Positions 17,502-26,170 of a DNA stretch of 64,000 nucleotides are shown here, piece by piece. A model generated the notes under the pieces. That model had not been told where the DNA came from. It saw only the letters and a list, made by a program, of their open reading frames with translations, and did not search any database. Numbering within the stretch: the first letter of the stretch is position 1; each line of letters opens with the position of its first letter. The position numbers were made by a program, and so were the translations under genes. This DNA comes from Agromyces archimandritae (GTDB lineage Bacteria > Actinomycetota > Actinomycetes > Actinomycetales > Microbacteriaceae). The DNA is taken from the NCBI RefSeq assembly GCF_018024495.1, contig NZ_CP071696.1, positions 1,860,001 to 1,924,000 on the forward strand, given 5' to 3'.

Positions 17502-18758
17502 TCAAGAGGGGAGGGGTTCCCAGAGGGCCGAGACGGGCAATCCCCAGAGCCGTTCGGCGAAGCGGTACCCGGTCCTGCCGGTGTTCAGCACGATTCCCCC
17601 GGCGAAGCGATCGCCGAGCCGGTCGCGCAGCGTTCTCAGTCCCGAGAAGTGGTCGGGCCGGAACGTCTCGCCCGCCTTCACCTCGAGACCGAGGATCTGC
17701 CCGTCGGCGAACTCGAGCACGAGATCGACTTCATGACCGTCGCGGGTTCGGTAATGCGAGAGCTCGTACTCCTCGCTCGACCACGACCGTTGCTTCAGGA
17801 GCTCCCCGACGACGAACCCTTCGAGGAGGCCGCCCAGATGGTTCGCGGTGCCGTCGATCGGGAGCAGCTGTGCCGCGGTGACGTGCGAGAGGCGGGCGGC
17901 AAGTCCCGAATCCGCGACCGACGCCTTCACTCGGCCGACTTCACGGCTCGTCAGGTTCGCGGTGAACGGGCGAAGCACGTCTATGAGATAGAGGGTCTGG
18001 ATCGCATCGAGGTACGCCGTGATCGAGGTCGGAGGGATGCCGGCCGCCCGCGCGAGGCGAGCCTTCACGAGTTCGCCGGCCTGGTTCGCGGCGAGGAGAC
18101 GGAGCAGGGAGCCGAGTCGGCTCGGATCGGTGATGCCGGCGACTTCGGGGGCGTCGCGGGTCGCGAGCCGTTCCGCGTACGCATCGAACCAGGCGCCGCG
18201 GAGTTTCAGGGTGAGCCCCTGGACGTTCGCGTAACCGCCGGTGACGATCATCTGCGCGTATGCGGCGCGGTCGACTTCCGTCGTCACGTCGGAGAACGGG
18301 ATGCCCGCGCGGAAGCGTGCGGCGAAATCATCGTGGACGCCGCGGATCTCGCCTTGCGAGAACGGTCGGAGGCGAACGGTGACCGCCCGACCCGCGAGAC
18401 TGTCGCTCTGGCCGGCGAGTCGGAGGAGGTCGCTCGAGCCGGTGAGCAGAAAACGCCCCGGCCTGCGGTCGCGATCGATGGCGGCCTTGATCGAGAGGGT
18501 CAGGGATGGCAGGCGCTGCACCTCGTCGATGACGGTGAGGCCGTCGGGGTGCTGATTGACGAACCCTTCCGGGTCTTCGACGGCGGCGGCCCGGGTCCGT
18601 TCATCGTCGAGGGTGAAGAACCGGGCGTTGCGGGTGGCGCCGAGCTCCGCGGCGAGCGTCGACTTGCCGACCTGGCGTGCGCCCTGGATGACGGTTGCCG
18701 GGAAGGCGTCGAGGACCTCCTCGGCGAAGCCGGTGATGTGGCGCTTGATGAGCTCCAT
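17502..18758 (-). CDS. AAA_14/DUF4143 family ATPase
   Basis: A 418-residue protein of a large prokaryotic family. The N-terminal P-loop ATPase has Walker A GARQVGKST (26-34), Walker B LTVIDEVQR and sensor FLLTGSSDLL. The C-terminal DUF4143 region has a PD-(D/E)XK-like core: HEVDLVLEF followed by LGLEVKAG, with the D, E and K of the fold present. The family is often found near toxin-antitoxin modules, and hicAB lies next door in the opposite direction; the biological role is unproven. TAGGGT 6 nt before the ATG (minus strand) suggests leaderless transcription. Confidence 0.88.
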   Translation of the reverse strand: MELIKRHITGFAEEVLDAFPATVIQGARQVGKSTLAAELGATRNARFFTLDDERTRAAAVEDPEGFVNQHPDGLTVIDEVQRLPSLTLSIKAAIDRDRRPGRFLLTGSSDLLRLAGQSDSLAGRAVTVRLRPFSQGEIRGVHDDFAARFRAGIPFSDVTTEVDRAAYAQMIVTGGYANVQGLTLKLRGAWFDAYAERLATRDAPEVAGITDPSRLGSLLRLLAANQAGELVKARLARAAGIPPTSITAYLDAIQTLYLIDVLRPFTANLTSREVGRVKASVADSGLAARLSHVTAAQLLPIDGTANHLGGLLEGFVVGELLKQRSWSSEEYELSHYRTRDGHEVDLVLEFADGQILGLEVKAGETFRPDHFSGLRTLRDRLGDRFAGGIVLNTGRTGYRFAERLWGLPVSALWEPLPS

Positions 18759-18764
18759 GGGGCC

Positions 18765-18770
18765 ACCCTA
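18765..18770 (-). promoter_or_regulatory. -10 box of the DUF4143 ATPase gene
   Basis: TAGGGT on the minus strand ends 6 nt before the ATG at 18758, giving a likely leaderless mRNA. Confidence 0.4.
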
Positions 18771-18775
18771 TCCGC

Positions 18776-18857
18776 CCGTCGTAGTTTCGCGGGGCGTCCG
18801 TCGTAGATTTGCCAGGGGGTGTTCGGTAGGTTCGCGGAGTGTTCGTCGTAGCTTTGC
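18776..18857. repeat. CGTCGTAG repeat cluster, left of hicAB
   Basis: Four degenerate direct repeats of ~20-25 bp: CGTCGTAG then TTTCGCGGGG, CGTCGTAG then ATTTGCCAGGGGG, CGGTAGGTTCGCGGAG, and CGTCGTAG then CTTTGCCAGGGGG. The same two-unit pattern recurs to the right of hicAB at 19505-19549, so the toxin-antitoxin pair is bracketed by direct repeats. Confidence 0.8.
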
Positions 18858-18879
18858 CAGGGGGTGATCCCGATTGCAG

Positions 18880-18897
18880 TATCAATAGTGATATCAT
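18880..18897. promoter_or_regulatory. Inverted repeats and -10 box at the hicAB promoter
   Basis: TATCA-ATAG-TGATA (18880-18893) and the overlapping perfect palindrome TGATATCA (18889-18896) form a probable HicB operator. TATCAT (18892-18897) fits a -10 box 6 nt before the hicA ATG, so the transcript may be leaderless. Confidence 0.6.
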
Positions 18898-18903
18898 CTT
18901 TGC

Positions 18904-19155
18904 ATGCCGGGGATTGCGACGCTGCTGAGCAAGATGCGGAACAGTCCGAAGGGAATCCGGTTCGCGGACCTCGCGAAGGTATGCGATCACTACTTCGGAG
19001 AACCCCGGCAGCAGGGCACCTCGCATCGCGTGTATCGGATGCCGTGGAGAGGCGACCCGCGAGTGAACATCCAGAACGACCACGGATCGGCGAAGCCTTA
19101 CCAGGTACGGCAGGTGCTCGCCGCGATCGACAAGCTGGAAGGAGAGGCATCGTGA
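18904..19155 (+). CDS. hicA: HicA-family mRNA interferase toxin
   Basis: An 83-residue protein with the double-stranded RNA-binding-like HicA fold. The pattern RFADLAKVCDHYFGEPRQ, then GTSHRVYRMPWRGDPRVNI and KPYQVRQVLAAIDKLE is typical, with the catalytic His in GTSHRVYR. HicA degrades mRNA and is neutralised by HicB. It overlaps the following hicB by 4 nt (GTGA). The gene order toxin before antitoxin is standard for hicAB. Confidence 0.9.
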   Translation: MPGIATLLSKMRNSPKGIRFADLAKVCDHYFGEPRQQGTSHRVYRMPWRGDPRVNIQNDHGSAKPYQVRQVLAAIDKLEGEAS

Positions 19156-19475
19156 ACGCAGATCACTACACCTACCGGGTGCGCTGGTCGGCCGAGGACG
19201 ACGAGTTCGTCGGCACGGTCGCCGAATTCCCCTCGCTGTCCTGGCTCGCCGAGGATCAGGCAGAAGCGTTCCAGGGCATCCGGGACCTCGTGGCGGAAGT
19301 GCTCGACGACATGCGCGACTCGGGGGAGATGCCGCCCGAGGCGCTGGCGGATCGTTCCTACTCGGGCAAGTTCATGGTGCGCGTGCCCCCCGAGGTGCAC
19401 CGGCGGCTCGCGATCGATGCGGCCGAGCAGCAGGTCTCGCTCAATCGGCTCGCGGCGAGCCGGCTCGCGGGGTGA
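19152..19475 (+). CDS. hicB: HicB-family antitoxin
   Basis: A 107-residue antitoxin. The N-terminal RNase H-like HicB fold is visible as YTYRVRWSAEDDEFVGTVAE, FPSLSWLAEDQAEAFQGIRD, and the C-terminal ribbon-helix-helix segment as KFMVRVPPEVHRRLAIDAAE, QQVSLNRLAASRLAG. The latter should bind the palindromes before hicA. Start is GTG at 19152 inside hicA, giving translational coupling. Confidence 0.92.
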   Translation: MNADHYTYRVRWSAEDDEFVGTVAEFPSLSWLAEDQAEAFQGIRDLVAEVLDDMRDSGEMPPEALADRSYSGKFMVRVPPEVHRRLAIDAAEQQVSLNRLAASRLAG

Positions 19476-19504
19476 GTCGGCGCGTCGTGCTCGCGGCGCC
19501 GATG

Positions 19505-19549
19505 CGAGCCCGTCGTAGGTTCGCGGGGCGTTCGTCGTAGATTTGCCAG
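19505..19549. repeat. CGTCGTAG repeat cluster, right of hicAB
   Basis: CCGTCGTAGGTTCGCGGGG followed by CGTTCGTCGTAGATTTGCCAGG, matching the two unit types on the left side of hicAB. The remaining part of the 256-base gap holds only the promoter of the next operon. Confidence 0.78.
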
Positions 19550-19672
19550 GCTGCGGAGCAGGCGGGTCAGCGGCCGGCGGCGGCCTCGCCGGTGAGGGCG
19601 GGGGCGGATGCCGGGCGGGCGCTGCGCTTGCGGCGGAGTTCACGGCGGCGGCCTCATCGTGCTCGCAATCCA

Positions 19673-19701
19673 TTGACCGCCCACCCCGTCCGGGGTACGT
19701 T
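19673..19701 (+). promoter_or_regulatory. Promoter of the polyketide operon
   Basis: TTGACC (-35, 19673-19678) and TACGTT (-10, 19696-19701) are separated by 17 bp, a good housekeeping promoter. The start site would be near 19708, leaving a ~24-nt leader with the ribosome binding site GGGGGG (19721-19726) before the GTG at 19732. Confidence 0.65.
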
Positions 19702-19731
19702 CCAGACAGGCGCACGAGTCGGGGGGACCAC

Positions 19732-21215
19732 GTGAGCGAACAGACGGCGACGGCGAAACGGAACGCCATGGGGGCGCTCATCGCGACGTGCATCTCGGCG
19801 CTCGTCGTGAACGCCAACACCTCGGCGGTGGCCATCCTCATCCCCGCGATCGCCGACGACACCGGCACCCCGGCGACCACCCTGCAATGGGCCGTCACCG
19901 GCTACTCCCTCGTCGGCGCCGCCGTCATCGTGACCGCCGGATCCCTCGGCGACGTCTTCGGCCGCCGCAAGATCTTCCTCGGCGGGCTCGTGCTCTTCGT
20001 CGGCTCCTGCGTGCTCATCGCCCTCGCCCAGGACGGCATCACCGTCATCGCCGGCCGCTGCATCCAGGGCGCCGCCGGCGCCACGATCCTCGCCTGCGGC
20101 ATGAGCCTCATCTCCGCGGCGAACACCGGCAAAGCCCAACTGCGCGCCGTGACCCTCTGGGGTGCGGCCTCGGCCGTCGGCGCGGCCGCAGGCCCCCTCG
20201 TCGGCGGCCTGCTGGCATCCACCCTCGGCTGGCAGGGACTGTTCTGGATCGACGCCGCCATCGGCGCCGCCTGCATCCCCGTCGCCCTCGCCGCCGTCGC
20301 CGAATCCAACGACCCCGACCGGCCCCGATCCATCGACTTCGCCGGCTCCGTGCTCATCGCCGCCGTGCTCGCTCCGCTCATCTTCGCCCTCACCAACGGC
20401 GACGTGTGGGGCTGGCTGTCGCTGCCGACGCTGCTCTGCTTCGCGATCACCGTCGCCGCCGCCATCGGATTCGTGCTCGTCGAACGACGCGTGAAGGCCC
20501 CGCTCATCGACCTGAAACTGCTGAAGAACCGGGTGCTCGTCGGCGCGACCCTGTCGATCCTGCTCGGCGCCGGCACCATCAACGCGATCATGTACGTCGT
20601 CAGCCGTACTTCCAAGACCCCGACGCGCTCGGCATGGACTCCTTCCAGGCGGGCCTGGCGACCCTGCCCGTCGCGGCCGCCGCCGTAGTGCTCTCGCCGC
20701 TCATCACCCCGATCGTCGCCAAGATCGGGGCACGCACCACGATCGGCGTCGGGTTCGTCATCATGACGGCAGCGTGCATCGTGCTCGCCTTCGTGCACGC
20801 CGGTTGGGGGTACGCCCTCTTCGTCGTGCCCCTCATCGCGCTCGCCGTCGGCATGAGCCTGCAGAACGGACCGTGCTCGTCGATCTCGACCTCCTGCGTC
20901 GAACCCCGCCAGGTCGCCGCCGCCTCCGGCATCTCGAACATGGCCCGCTACGTCGGCTCGGCCGTGATGACCGCCATCATCGCCTCCGTGTACGCCGGCG
21001 TCGACATGCGCCGCACGAATGCCGGCTGGGCCGACGCCGACGCGCTCGCCGCCGCATTCTCCTGGTCGATGATCTCGATGGGCATCTGGTGCGCCCTCGG
21101 CATCACCATGGTCTGGCTCTTCGGCCGCCTCAAGCCGAAGGCGCCCACCGAACTCGTGGTCGTGCAGGCGGCCGCCGGCACCACGCACACGATCACCCCG
21201 CCGGAGGGGCGCTGA
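19732..21215 (+). pseudogene. MFS exporter (DHA2/EmrB-QacA type), frameshifted
   Basis: An approximately 495-residue 14-helix drug/metabolite exporter split over two frames. The first part (GTG 19732 to ~20606) has LQWAVTGYSLVGAAVIVTAG, SLGDVFGRRKIFLGG (motif A) and AGRCIQGAAGATILACG. At ~20605-20606 one base is missing: the continuation [20 protein letters not shown] is in the next frame (TAC at 20607), running to the stop at 21213. As given, the first frame would end at 20688 after 32 unrelated residues. Either an indel in the sequence or a broken gene. It would export the product of the adjoining polyketide pathway; its stop overlaps the PKS start by 1 nt. Confidence 0.85.
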
Positions 21216-22448
21216 TGGCCGCACTGCTCCGAGGCATCGCCACCGTCGTCCCGCCGACGGTGCTCGTGCAGGACGAGGTGCGCGATGTGTTCCGCGACCA
21301 GCCGGGCCTCGGGCGCCTCGCCCAGCGCATCGTGACGACCGCGTTCGACGCCTCCGGCATCCGCACCCGCCGCACCGTGCTCGCCGAACTCGGCGGCGAG
21401 GCGCCGGGCGAACCCCTCTTCTTCGATCGCGCAATCGGGCTGCTGCTCTCGCCCGGAACCGCCGCCCGCAACGACCTCTACGCCGAACACGCGACCCGGA
21501 TGTACGCGGACGCCGCGCGGGCCGCGATCGCGGCGACCCCCGGCATCCACCCGGGCGATCTGACCCACATCATCACCGTGTCGTGCACCGGCTTCTATGC
21601 GCCCGGCCCCGACTTCATGCTCGTGCGGGAGCTCGGGCTGGACTCCTCGGTGCAGCGCTTCCACCTCGGATTCATGGGCTGCTACGCGTCGATGCCCGCC
21701 CTCCGGCTCGCCGCGCAGCTCGTCGCCGCAGACCCCGACGCCGTCGTCCTCGTCGCGAGCGCCGAACTCTGCACCCTGCACCTGCGCAGCTCCGAGGACC
21801 CCGACTCGATCGTCGCCGCATCCCTCTTCGCCGACGGGGCCGCGGCCGGCATCGTCACCGCCCGCCCGCCGGAACCCGGCGAGAAAGCCCTGCAGCTCGA
21901 CCGCTTCGAGACCCGCATCACGCCCGTCGGCGAGGGCGACATGGCCTGGCGCATCGGCGACCACGGCTTCGAGATGGTGCTCTCGAACGCGGTGCCGGCG
22001 ATCATCGACGAATACATCACCCCCGCCCTCGAACCGCTGTTCGCCGGCGAACCGGCGCTCGCCGCGGCCCTCGCCGACACGCGTGCGGCCGACGAGGTGC
22101 GGCACTGGGCGATCCACCCCGGCGGGCGCAGCATCCTCGACCGCGTCGAGTCGACGCTCGCGCTGCGGCCCGAGCAGCTCGCACCGCCGCGCGCGGTGCT
22201 GCGCGACTACGGCAACATGTCGAGCGCGACCGTGCTCTTCGTGCTGCGGGCGGTGCTCGACGGGAGCGGCGGCGGCGAGGGCTCGGGTGCGGTGGATGCC
22301 GCGGGCGACCGCGGGTGCGGATGCCGGGGCGGCGCCCGACGCCGCCGTGCCGCGGGCGCGCCCCGTCGCCGACGGCGACCGCGTGGCGGCGATGGCCTTC
22401 GGGCCGGGTCTCACCGTCGAGACGGGGCTCATGACGGTGCGGGCGTGA
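21215..22448 (+). pseudogene. Type III polyketide synthase, frameshifted near its C-terminus
   Basis: A chalcone-synthase-like enzyme that extends an acyl-CoA starter with malonyl-CoA. The Cys-His-Asn triad is intact: Cys in [15 protein letters not shown], His in [11 protein letters not shown], Asn in [11 protein letters not shown]. Around 22308-22311 an extra base shifts the frame. The true end, [20 protein letters not shown] then MTVRA, is in the +1 frame and stops at 22448, whereas the original frame runs on into the methyltransferase gene as a spurious fusion. Active-site residues all precede the lesion, but the C-terminal strands that close the thiolase fold would be lost. Substrate and product are unknown. 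Confidence 0.88.
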
Positions 22449-23692
22449 GCGAGCCGGCGGGGCGGCGGCGGCCGGGCGCATCCGCCGGCCGCCTCGCCCG
22501 CACGGCGAGTCTCGCAATGCGGGCCGTGGATGCCGTGTGGCCGCCGCTCCGCACGCGCGACGCCGACGCGGTCGAACTCATGGACGCGGCCGACGCCGAT
22601 CCGGCCGCCCTCGAACGCACCTACGCGCGCTTCGGCCTCGTCAACGCGTTCGTCTCCGGCTGGGGCGCCGTGTACCGGCGGGAGATCCGCCCCCGGCTCG
22701 CGGCGCGCCAGGGCATCCGCCCGGCGCAGCCCGCGCGCGGCATCCACCCGGCGCACCCCGCGCGGCCGCCGCACCACGCGCACCCGGCACACCCCGCGCA
22801 CTCGGCGCACCACGGTTCCGGAGATCGCCACGGTTCCGGATGGATGCCGCTCGATTCATCCGAATCTGTGGCGATCTCCGAATCGGTGGCGGCCCGAGGG
22901 CCGGGCCGGCCAGGCCGGTCTGGTCCGAGCGTCGGTCAGGCGGTGCCCGACGGCATCCATCCCGCGCACCCCGTGCTCGGCATCCACCCCGCGGACCCCG
23001 CGCACCCGGCGCACCCGGCGCACCACGGTTCCGGAGATCGCCACGGTTCCGGATGGATACCGCTCGATTCATCCGAATCCGTGGCGATCTCCGAATCGGC
23101 GGCGGGGCGGGATCGCCCGTCGAACCCATCGGCGTGCCAGGGCATCCACCCGGGCACGACGCCCCTGCGACTGCTCGACATCGGCACCGGCGGCGGCGAC
23201 CTGCCCCGCGTTCTTGCCCGGCGCGCAGCCGCCGACGGATTCGCCCTCGATATCGTCGCCGCGGACCCCGACTCGCGTGCGATCGCCTGGGCTGAACGGC
23301 ATCCGGCGCCCGGCGTCGCCTACCGCCGCGTCACGAGCCGCGAGCTCGCCGACGCCGGCGAAACCTTCGACATCGTCATCTCGAACCATGTGCTGCACCA
23401 CCTCGACGCGGCCGCGCTCGGGGCGCTGCTCGCCGAATCCGAGCGCCTCGTGCGCCCCGGCGGCGTGATCGTGCACGCCGACATCGCCCGCAGCCGCTGG
23501 GGGCACCTCGCGTTCGCGGCGGCGACGGCCCCGTTCGAGGCGACGCTGCTCGCGGGCTCGTTCATCCGCGCCGACGGGCTCACCTCCATCCGGCGCAGCT
23601 TCACTCCCGCCGAGCTCGCCGCCGTGCTGCCGGCGGGCTGGCGGGTCCGGGCCGGGTTCCCGTCACGGCTCGAGGCGGTGCGGGATGCCTGA
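22445..23692 (+). CDS. Class I SAM-dependent methyltransferase with two palindromic-element insertions
   Basis: A 415-residue protein. The N-terminal helix-rich part (residues 1-90: [34 protein letters not shown]) and the C-terminal Rossmann domain ([38 protein letters not shown]) are those of a methyltransferase of ~265 residues that accompanies type III PKS genes. Between them ~148 residues (90-237) are inserted, rich in HPAHPAH and containing two near-identical copies of [10 protein letters not shown] and [10 protein letters not shown], which are translated copies of the 80-bp palindromic element. The frame is preserved. Start GTG at 22445 overlaps the PKS stop by 4 nt. It probably methylates the polyketide. 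Confidence 0.82.
   Translation: MSEPAGRRRPGASAGRLARTASLAMRAVDAVWPPLRTRDADAVELMDAADADPAALERTYARFGLVNAFVSGWGAVYRREIRPRLAARQGIRPAQPARGIHPAHPARPPHHAHPAHPAHSAHHGSGDRHGSGWMPLDSSESVAISESVAARGPGRPGRSGPSVGQAVPDGIHPAHPVLGIHPADPAHPAHPAHHGSGDRHGSGWIPLDSSESVAISESAAGRDRPSNPSACQGIHPGTTPLRLLDIGTGGGDLPRVLARRAAADGFALDIVAADPDSRAIAWAERHPAPGVAYRRVTSRELADAGETFDIVISNHVLHHLDAAALGALLAESERLVRPGGVIVHADIARSRWGHLAFAAATAPFEATLLAGSFIRADGLTSIRRSFTPAELAAVLPAGWRVRAGFPSRLEAVRDA
22810..22892. repeat. 80-bp nested palindrome, copy B, inside the 22445 gene
   Basis: CCACGGTTCCGGAGATCGCC and GGCGATCTCCGAATCGGTGG form the outer arms; the inner pair is TTCCGGATGG and TCATCCGAATC. Nearly identical to copy C 213 bp downstream. Confidence 0.88.
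23023..23104. repeat. 80-bp nested palindrome, copy C, inside the 22445 gene
   Basis: Same arms as copy B, including the CGCTCGATTCATCCGAATC right inner arm. B and C lie in a ~213-bp imperfect tandem duplication that also carries the GGCATCCACCC/CGCACCCGG-rich flank. Confidence 0.88.
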
Positions 23693-24811
23693 GCCGGGCC
23701 CGAGCTGCGACGTCGCGATCGTCGGCGGCGGGCCGGTCGGGCTGCTCGCCGGCTGCCTGCTCGCCGGGCACGGCCTCGAGATCGCCGTCATCGAACGCCG
23801 CACGACGCTGAGCCCGCACTCGCGTGCGATCGGCATCCACCCGCCGGGGTTCGCCGCGCTCGCCGCCGTCGGCCTCGGCGAGGCGGTGGATGCCGCAGCA
23901 GCCCCCATCCGCTCCGGCGCCGTCGTCTGCCGCGGTCGGCGCCTCGGCGGCATCGGCTTCTCCGGACCCGTGCGGTCGCTGCCGCAACGCGAAACCGAAC
24001 GCCTGCTCGCCGAACGCCTCGCCGACATCGCCCCGGGCGCCCTGCGCCGCGGCCACGACGTCAGGCTCGTGCGGGAACGCGGTGCCGGCGTCGTGCTCGC
24101 CGGCACCGGCGGGCTCCACCTCGGCGCCCGCTACGCGGTGATCGCCGACGGAGTCCGCAGCCGCTCGCGGGCGCAGCTCGGCATCGGCTGGCGCCGTCGC
24201 CCCGGCTCCGGGCACTACGTCATGGCCGACGGGCCCGACCTCGGCAGCGTGCGCGAGGAGGCGATCATCGCCCTCGAACCCGACGGCGTCGTCGAATCGT
24301 TCCCGCTGCCCGGGGGCCGGCGCCGCTGGGTCGTCCGGCTCGACGCGCCGTGGGCGGGCGGCGAGGGAGGGCGGGTGCGGATGCCCTGGCACGCCTCGTC
24401 CGGGAGCGAACCGGCATCCACCCGCACCTCGACGAACCGAGCGCCTTCACCGTCCACCAGCACCTCGCCGCCGGCTTCGCGCGCGGCCGCATCGCCCTCC
24501 TCGGCGACGCCGCGCACGAGCTCAGCCCCATCGGCGGGCAGGGCATGAACCTCGGGTGGATGGATGCCCTGGCGCTCTGCCGCGCCGTGCTCGACGGCCT
24601 CGCTACGGCCGACCCCGAACCCTTCGGCGTCTCTGCGCGCGCCCGCCGCGCCGCCGCCGCCCGGGCGATCCGGCAGGCGGCGTTCAACACCGCGATGGGC
24701 GCTCCCGTGCACGGGGCGGCGCTGCACGCCCGGAACGCGCTCGTGCGCGCGCTCGCCGCCCCCGGTGCGCGCAGCCGCCTCGCCGACACCTTCGCGATGC
24801 GGCGCCTGTAG
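23685..24811 (+). pseudogene. FAD-dependent monooxygenase/oxidoreductase, frameshifted
   Basis: A flavoprotein of the PHBH/UbiH class (~375 residues when repaired). The Rossmann motif is CDVAIVGGGPVGLLAGCLL; the second FAD motif ALLGDAAHELSPIGGQGMNL is in another frame. The shift lies in a G-rich stretch at ~24361-24375 where one base is missing: the frame from 23685 would end at 24548 with unrelated sequence, while GADALARLVRERTGIHPHLD onward is read from the neighbouring frame to the stop at 24811. It overlaps the methyltransferase by 8 nt. It presumably hydroxylates or oxidises the polyketide. Confidence 0.83.
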
Positions 24812-24938
24812 CGCGGGCGGCACCGCGCGTGCAGCCTCGCCGCGGGTGCGGACCCCGGGCGGCACCGCCCCCGGGCATCCATCGACCCGCCGCACGCGCT
24901 TCGCTAGGCTGACCGTGACGGAACGATCTGGGGGGATC

Positions 24939-25340
24939 ATGTTCGGATCAGGGCAGCCGGGGCGCCGCGCCGGCATCCGCACCGCCGCCGTGCTGGCCGG
25001 GGCGTTCGCGCTCGCCGGCCTCGCCGGTTGCGCGGCGGAGTCGCAGCAGCACAACGTCGATCCGCCGGTCATCGTCGATCTCAACGAGGTCGACGGCACG
25101 ACCGTCGAGGTGCAGCGGGGCGGCGCCGTCGACCTCATCGGCGACGACGAAACGTACACCGCCTGGGAGGCCGACATCGCCGACCCCGCGATCGTGACGT
25201 TCCTGCCCGGCCGCGACGACGGCAGCGCGCAGTACAACCCGGGCCTCACGGCCGAGTCCGTCGGCACGACCGACGTCACCCTCGACAACGCCGACTCGGG
25301 CGAGACGGTGACGTTCACGGTCGAGGTCACCGAGCACTGA
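24939..25340 (+). CDS. Small lipoprotein with Ig-like fold
   Basis: A 133-residue lipoprotein: signal sequence with lipobox LAGLAGC (Cys near residue 28), then ~100 acidic residues with alternating strands (VIVDLNEVDGTTVEVQRGGA, DVTLDNADSGETVTFTVEVT) resembling a bacterial Ig-like domain. TAGGCT at 24904-24909 may be the -10 box and GGGGGG precedes the ATG. No family name can be assigned with certainty; location outside the membrane is well supported. Confidence 0.75.
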   Translation: MFGSGQPGRRAGIRTAAVLAGAFALAGLAGCAAESQQHNVDPPVIVDLNEVDGTTVEVQRGGAVDLIGDDETYTAWEADIADPAIVTFLPGRDDGSAQYNPGLTAESVGTTDVTLDNADSGETVTFTVEVTEH

Positions 25341-25365
25341 CGGCGAGTGGATGCCGCGGGGCGCC

Positions 25366-26097
25366 CTACGCGCCGGCGGCGGCCCCCGGCACGGTGCGCC
25401 GGGCGCCCGGGTGCGAGGCGGCATCCACACCCGAGGTCAGCATTGCAGCGAGCTCGTCGACCGTATCGGCCACGGCGATCGCGTCATGCGCCTCGATCGG
25501 CGACCCGTACCCCCACGCGACGAGGATCGTCGGAACCTCGTTCGCGGATGCGCCGACGACGTCGTACCCGCGGTCGCCGACCATGACCGGCCGGCTCGTG
25601 TCGACCTTCGCGGCGCGCAGCCGGGCGAGGGCGTCGGAGACGATGTCGGCTTTCGTGGAGCGCGTCTCGTCCTCGCTCGCACCCGCGATCACGGCGAACC
25701 GCGACGCCAGGCCGAGGTGTTCGAGGATGCGCCGCGCCATCGGCTCGGGCTTGCTCGTGGCGACCGCGAGCGGAATGCCGGCGTCGGCGAGCGCCCCGAG
25801 CAGCTCCGGCAGGCCCGCGAACGCCGGAGCATGCATCGCGACCTCGCCGTAGTGGTCGCGGTAGATGCTGAGCGCGTTCCAGGCATCCACATCGGTGAAG
25901 CCGCCCTGCATGCGCAGCGCCTCCAGCAGCGGCGGCCCGACGTACGAGCGCAGGATCTCCTCCGACGGAACCGCCGCCCCCATCGCCTCGAAGGTGTGCG
26001 CGAGCGACTCGACGATGCCCGCAGCCGAATCGACGATCGTGCCGTCGAGGTCGAAGAGGACGACGCTCCACGCGCGGCCGGGTCCGAGGGGCTTCAC
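25366..26097 (-). CDS. HAD-superfamily hydrolase (phosphoglycolate phosphatase-like)
   Basis: A 243-residue HAD subfamily IA phosphatase. Motif I is VVLFDLDGTIVDS (nucleophile D16, acid D18), motif II the Ser/Thr of LAVATSKPEP, motif III K in STKADIVSDAL and motif IV MVGDRGYDVVGA. The helical cap (residues ~30-95) is of the Gph type. The likely substrate class is small phosphorylated metabolites. Start is GTG at 26097; TACGAT 7 nt before it (minus strand) suggests a leaderless mRNA. The C-terminal ~20 residues are low-complexity. Confidence 0.88.
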   Translation of the reverse strand: MKPLGPGRAWSVVLFDLDGTIVDSAAGIVESLAHTFEAMGAAVPSEEILRSYVGPPLLEALRMQGGFTDVDAWNALSIYRDHYGEVAMHAPAFAGLPELLGALADAGIPLAVATSKPEPMARRILEHLGLASRFAVIAGASEDETRSTKADIVSDALARLRAAKVDTSRPVMVGDRGYDVVGASANEVPTILVAWGYGSPIEAHDAIAVADTVDELAAMLTSGVDAASHPGARRTVPGAAAGA

Positions 26098-26104
26098 GCC
26101 CCCA

Positions 26105-26110
26105 ATCGTA
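26105..26110 (-). promoter_or_regulatory. -10 box of the HAD phosphatase gene
   Basis: TACGAT on the minus strand ends 7 nt before the GTG start at 26097. Confidence 0.38.
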
Positions 26111-26170
26111 GGCGTTGCTGGACGGGGAGGGCCGTGGAGCAGGTGCGTGGATGCTTCGGGGCGGCCGCGT

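Noticed and set aside
18601..19083. Additional minus-strand gene over hicA
   Set aside because: It is an off-frame reading containing the CGTCGTAG repeats (TTDAPRNYDG-like peptide repeats) and joins an off-frame segment of the DUF4143 ATPase gene.
21215..23692. A single fused polyketide synthase-methyltransferase protein
   Set aside because: The continuous frame arises from one extra base; the proper PKS C-terminus is in the neighbouring frame and ends in a GTGA overlap with a good methyltransferase start.
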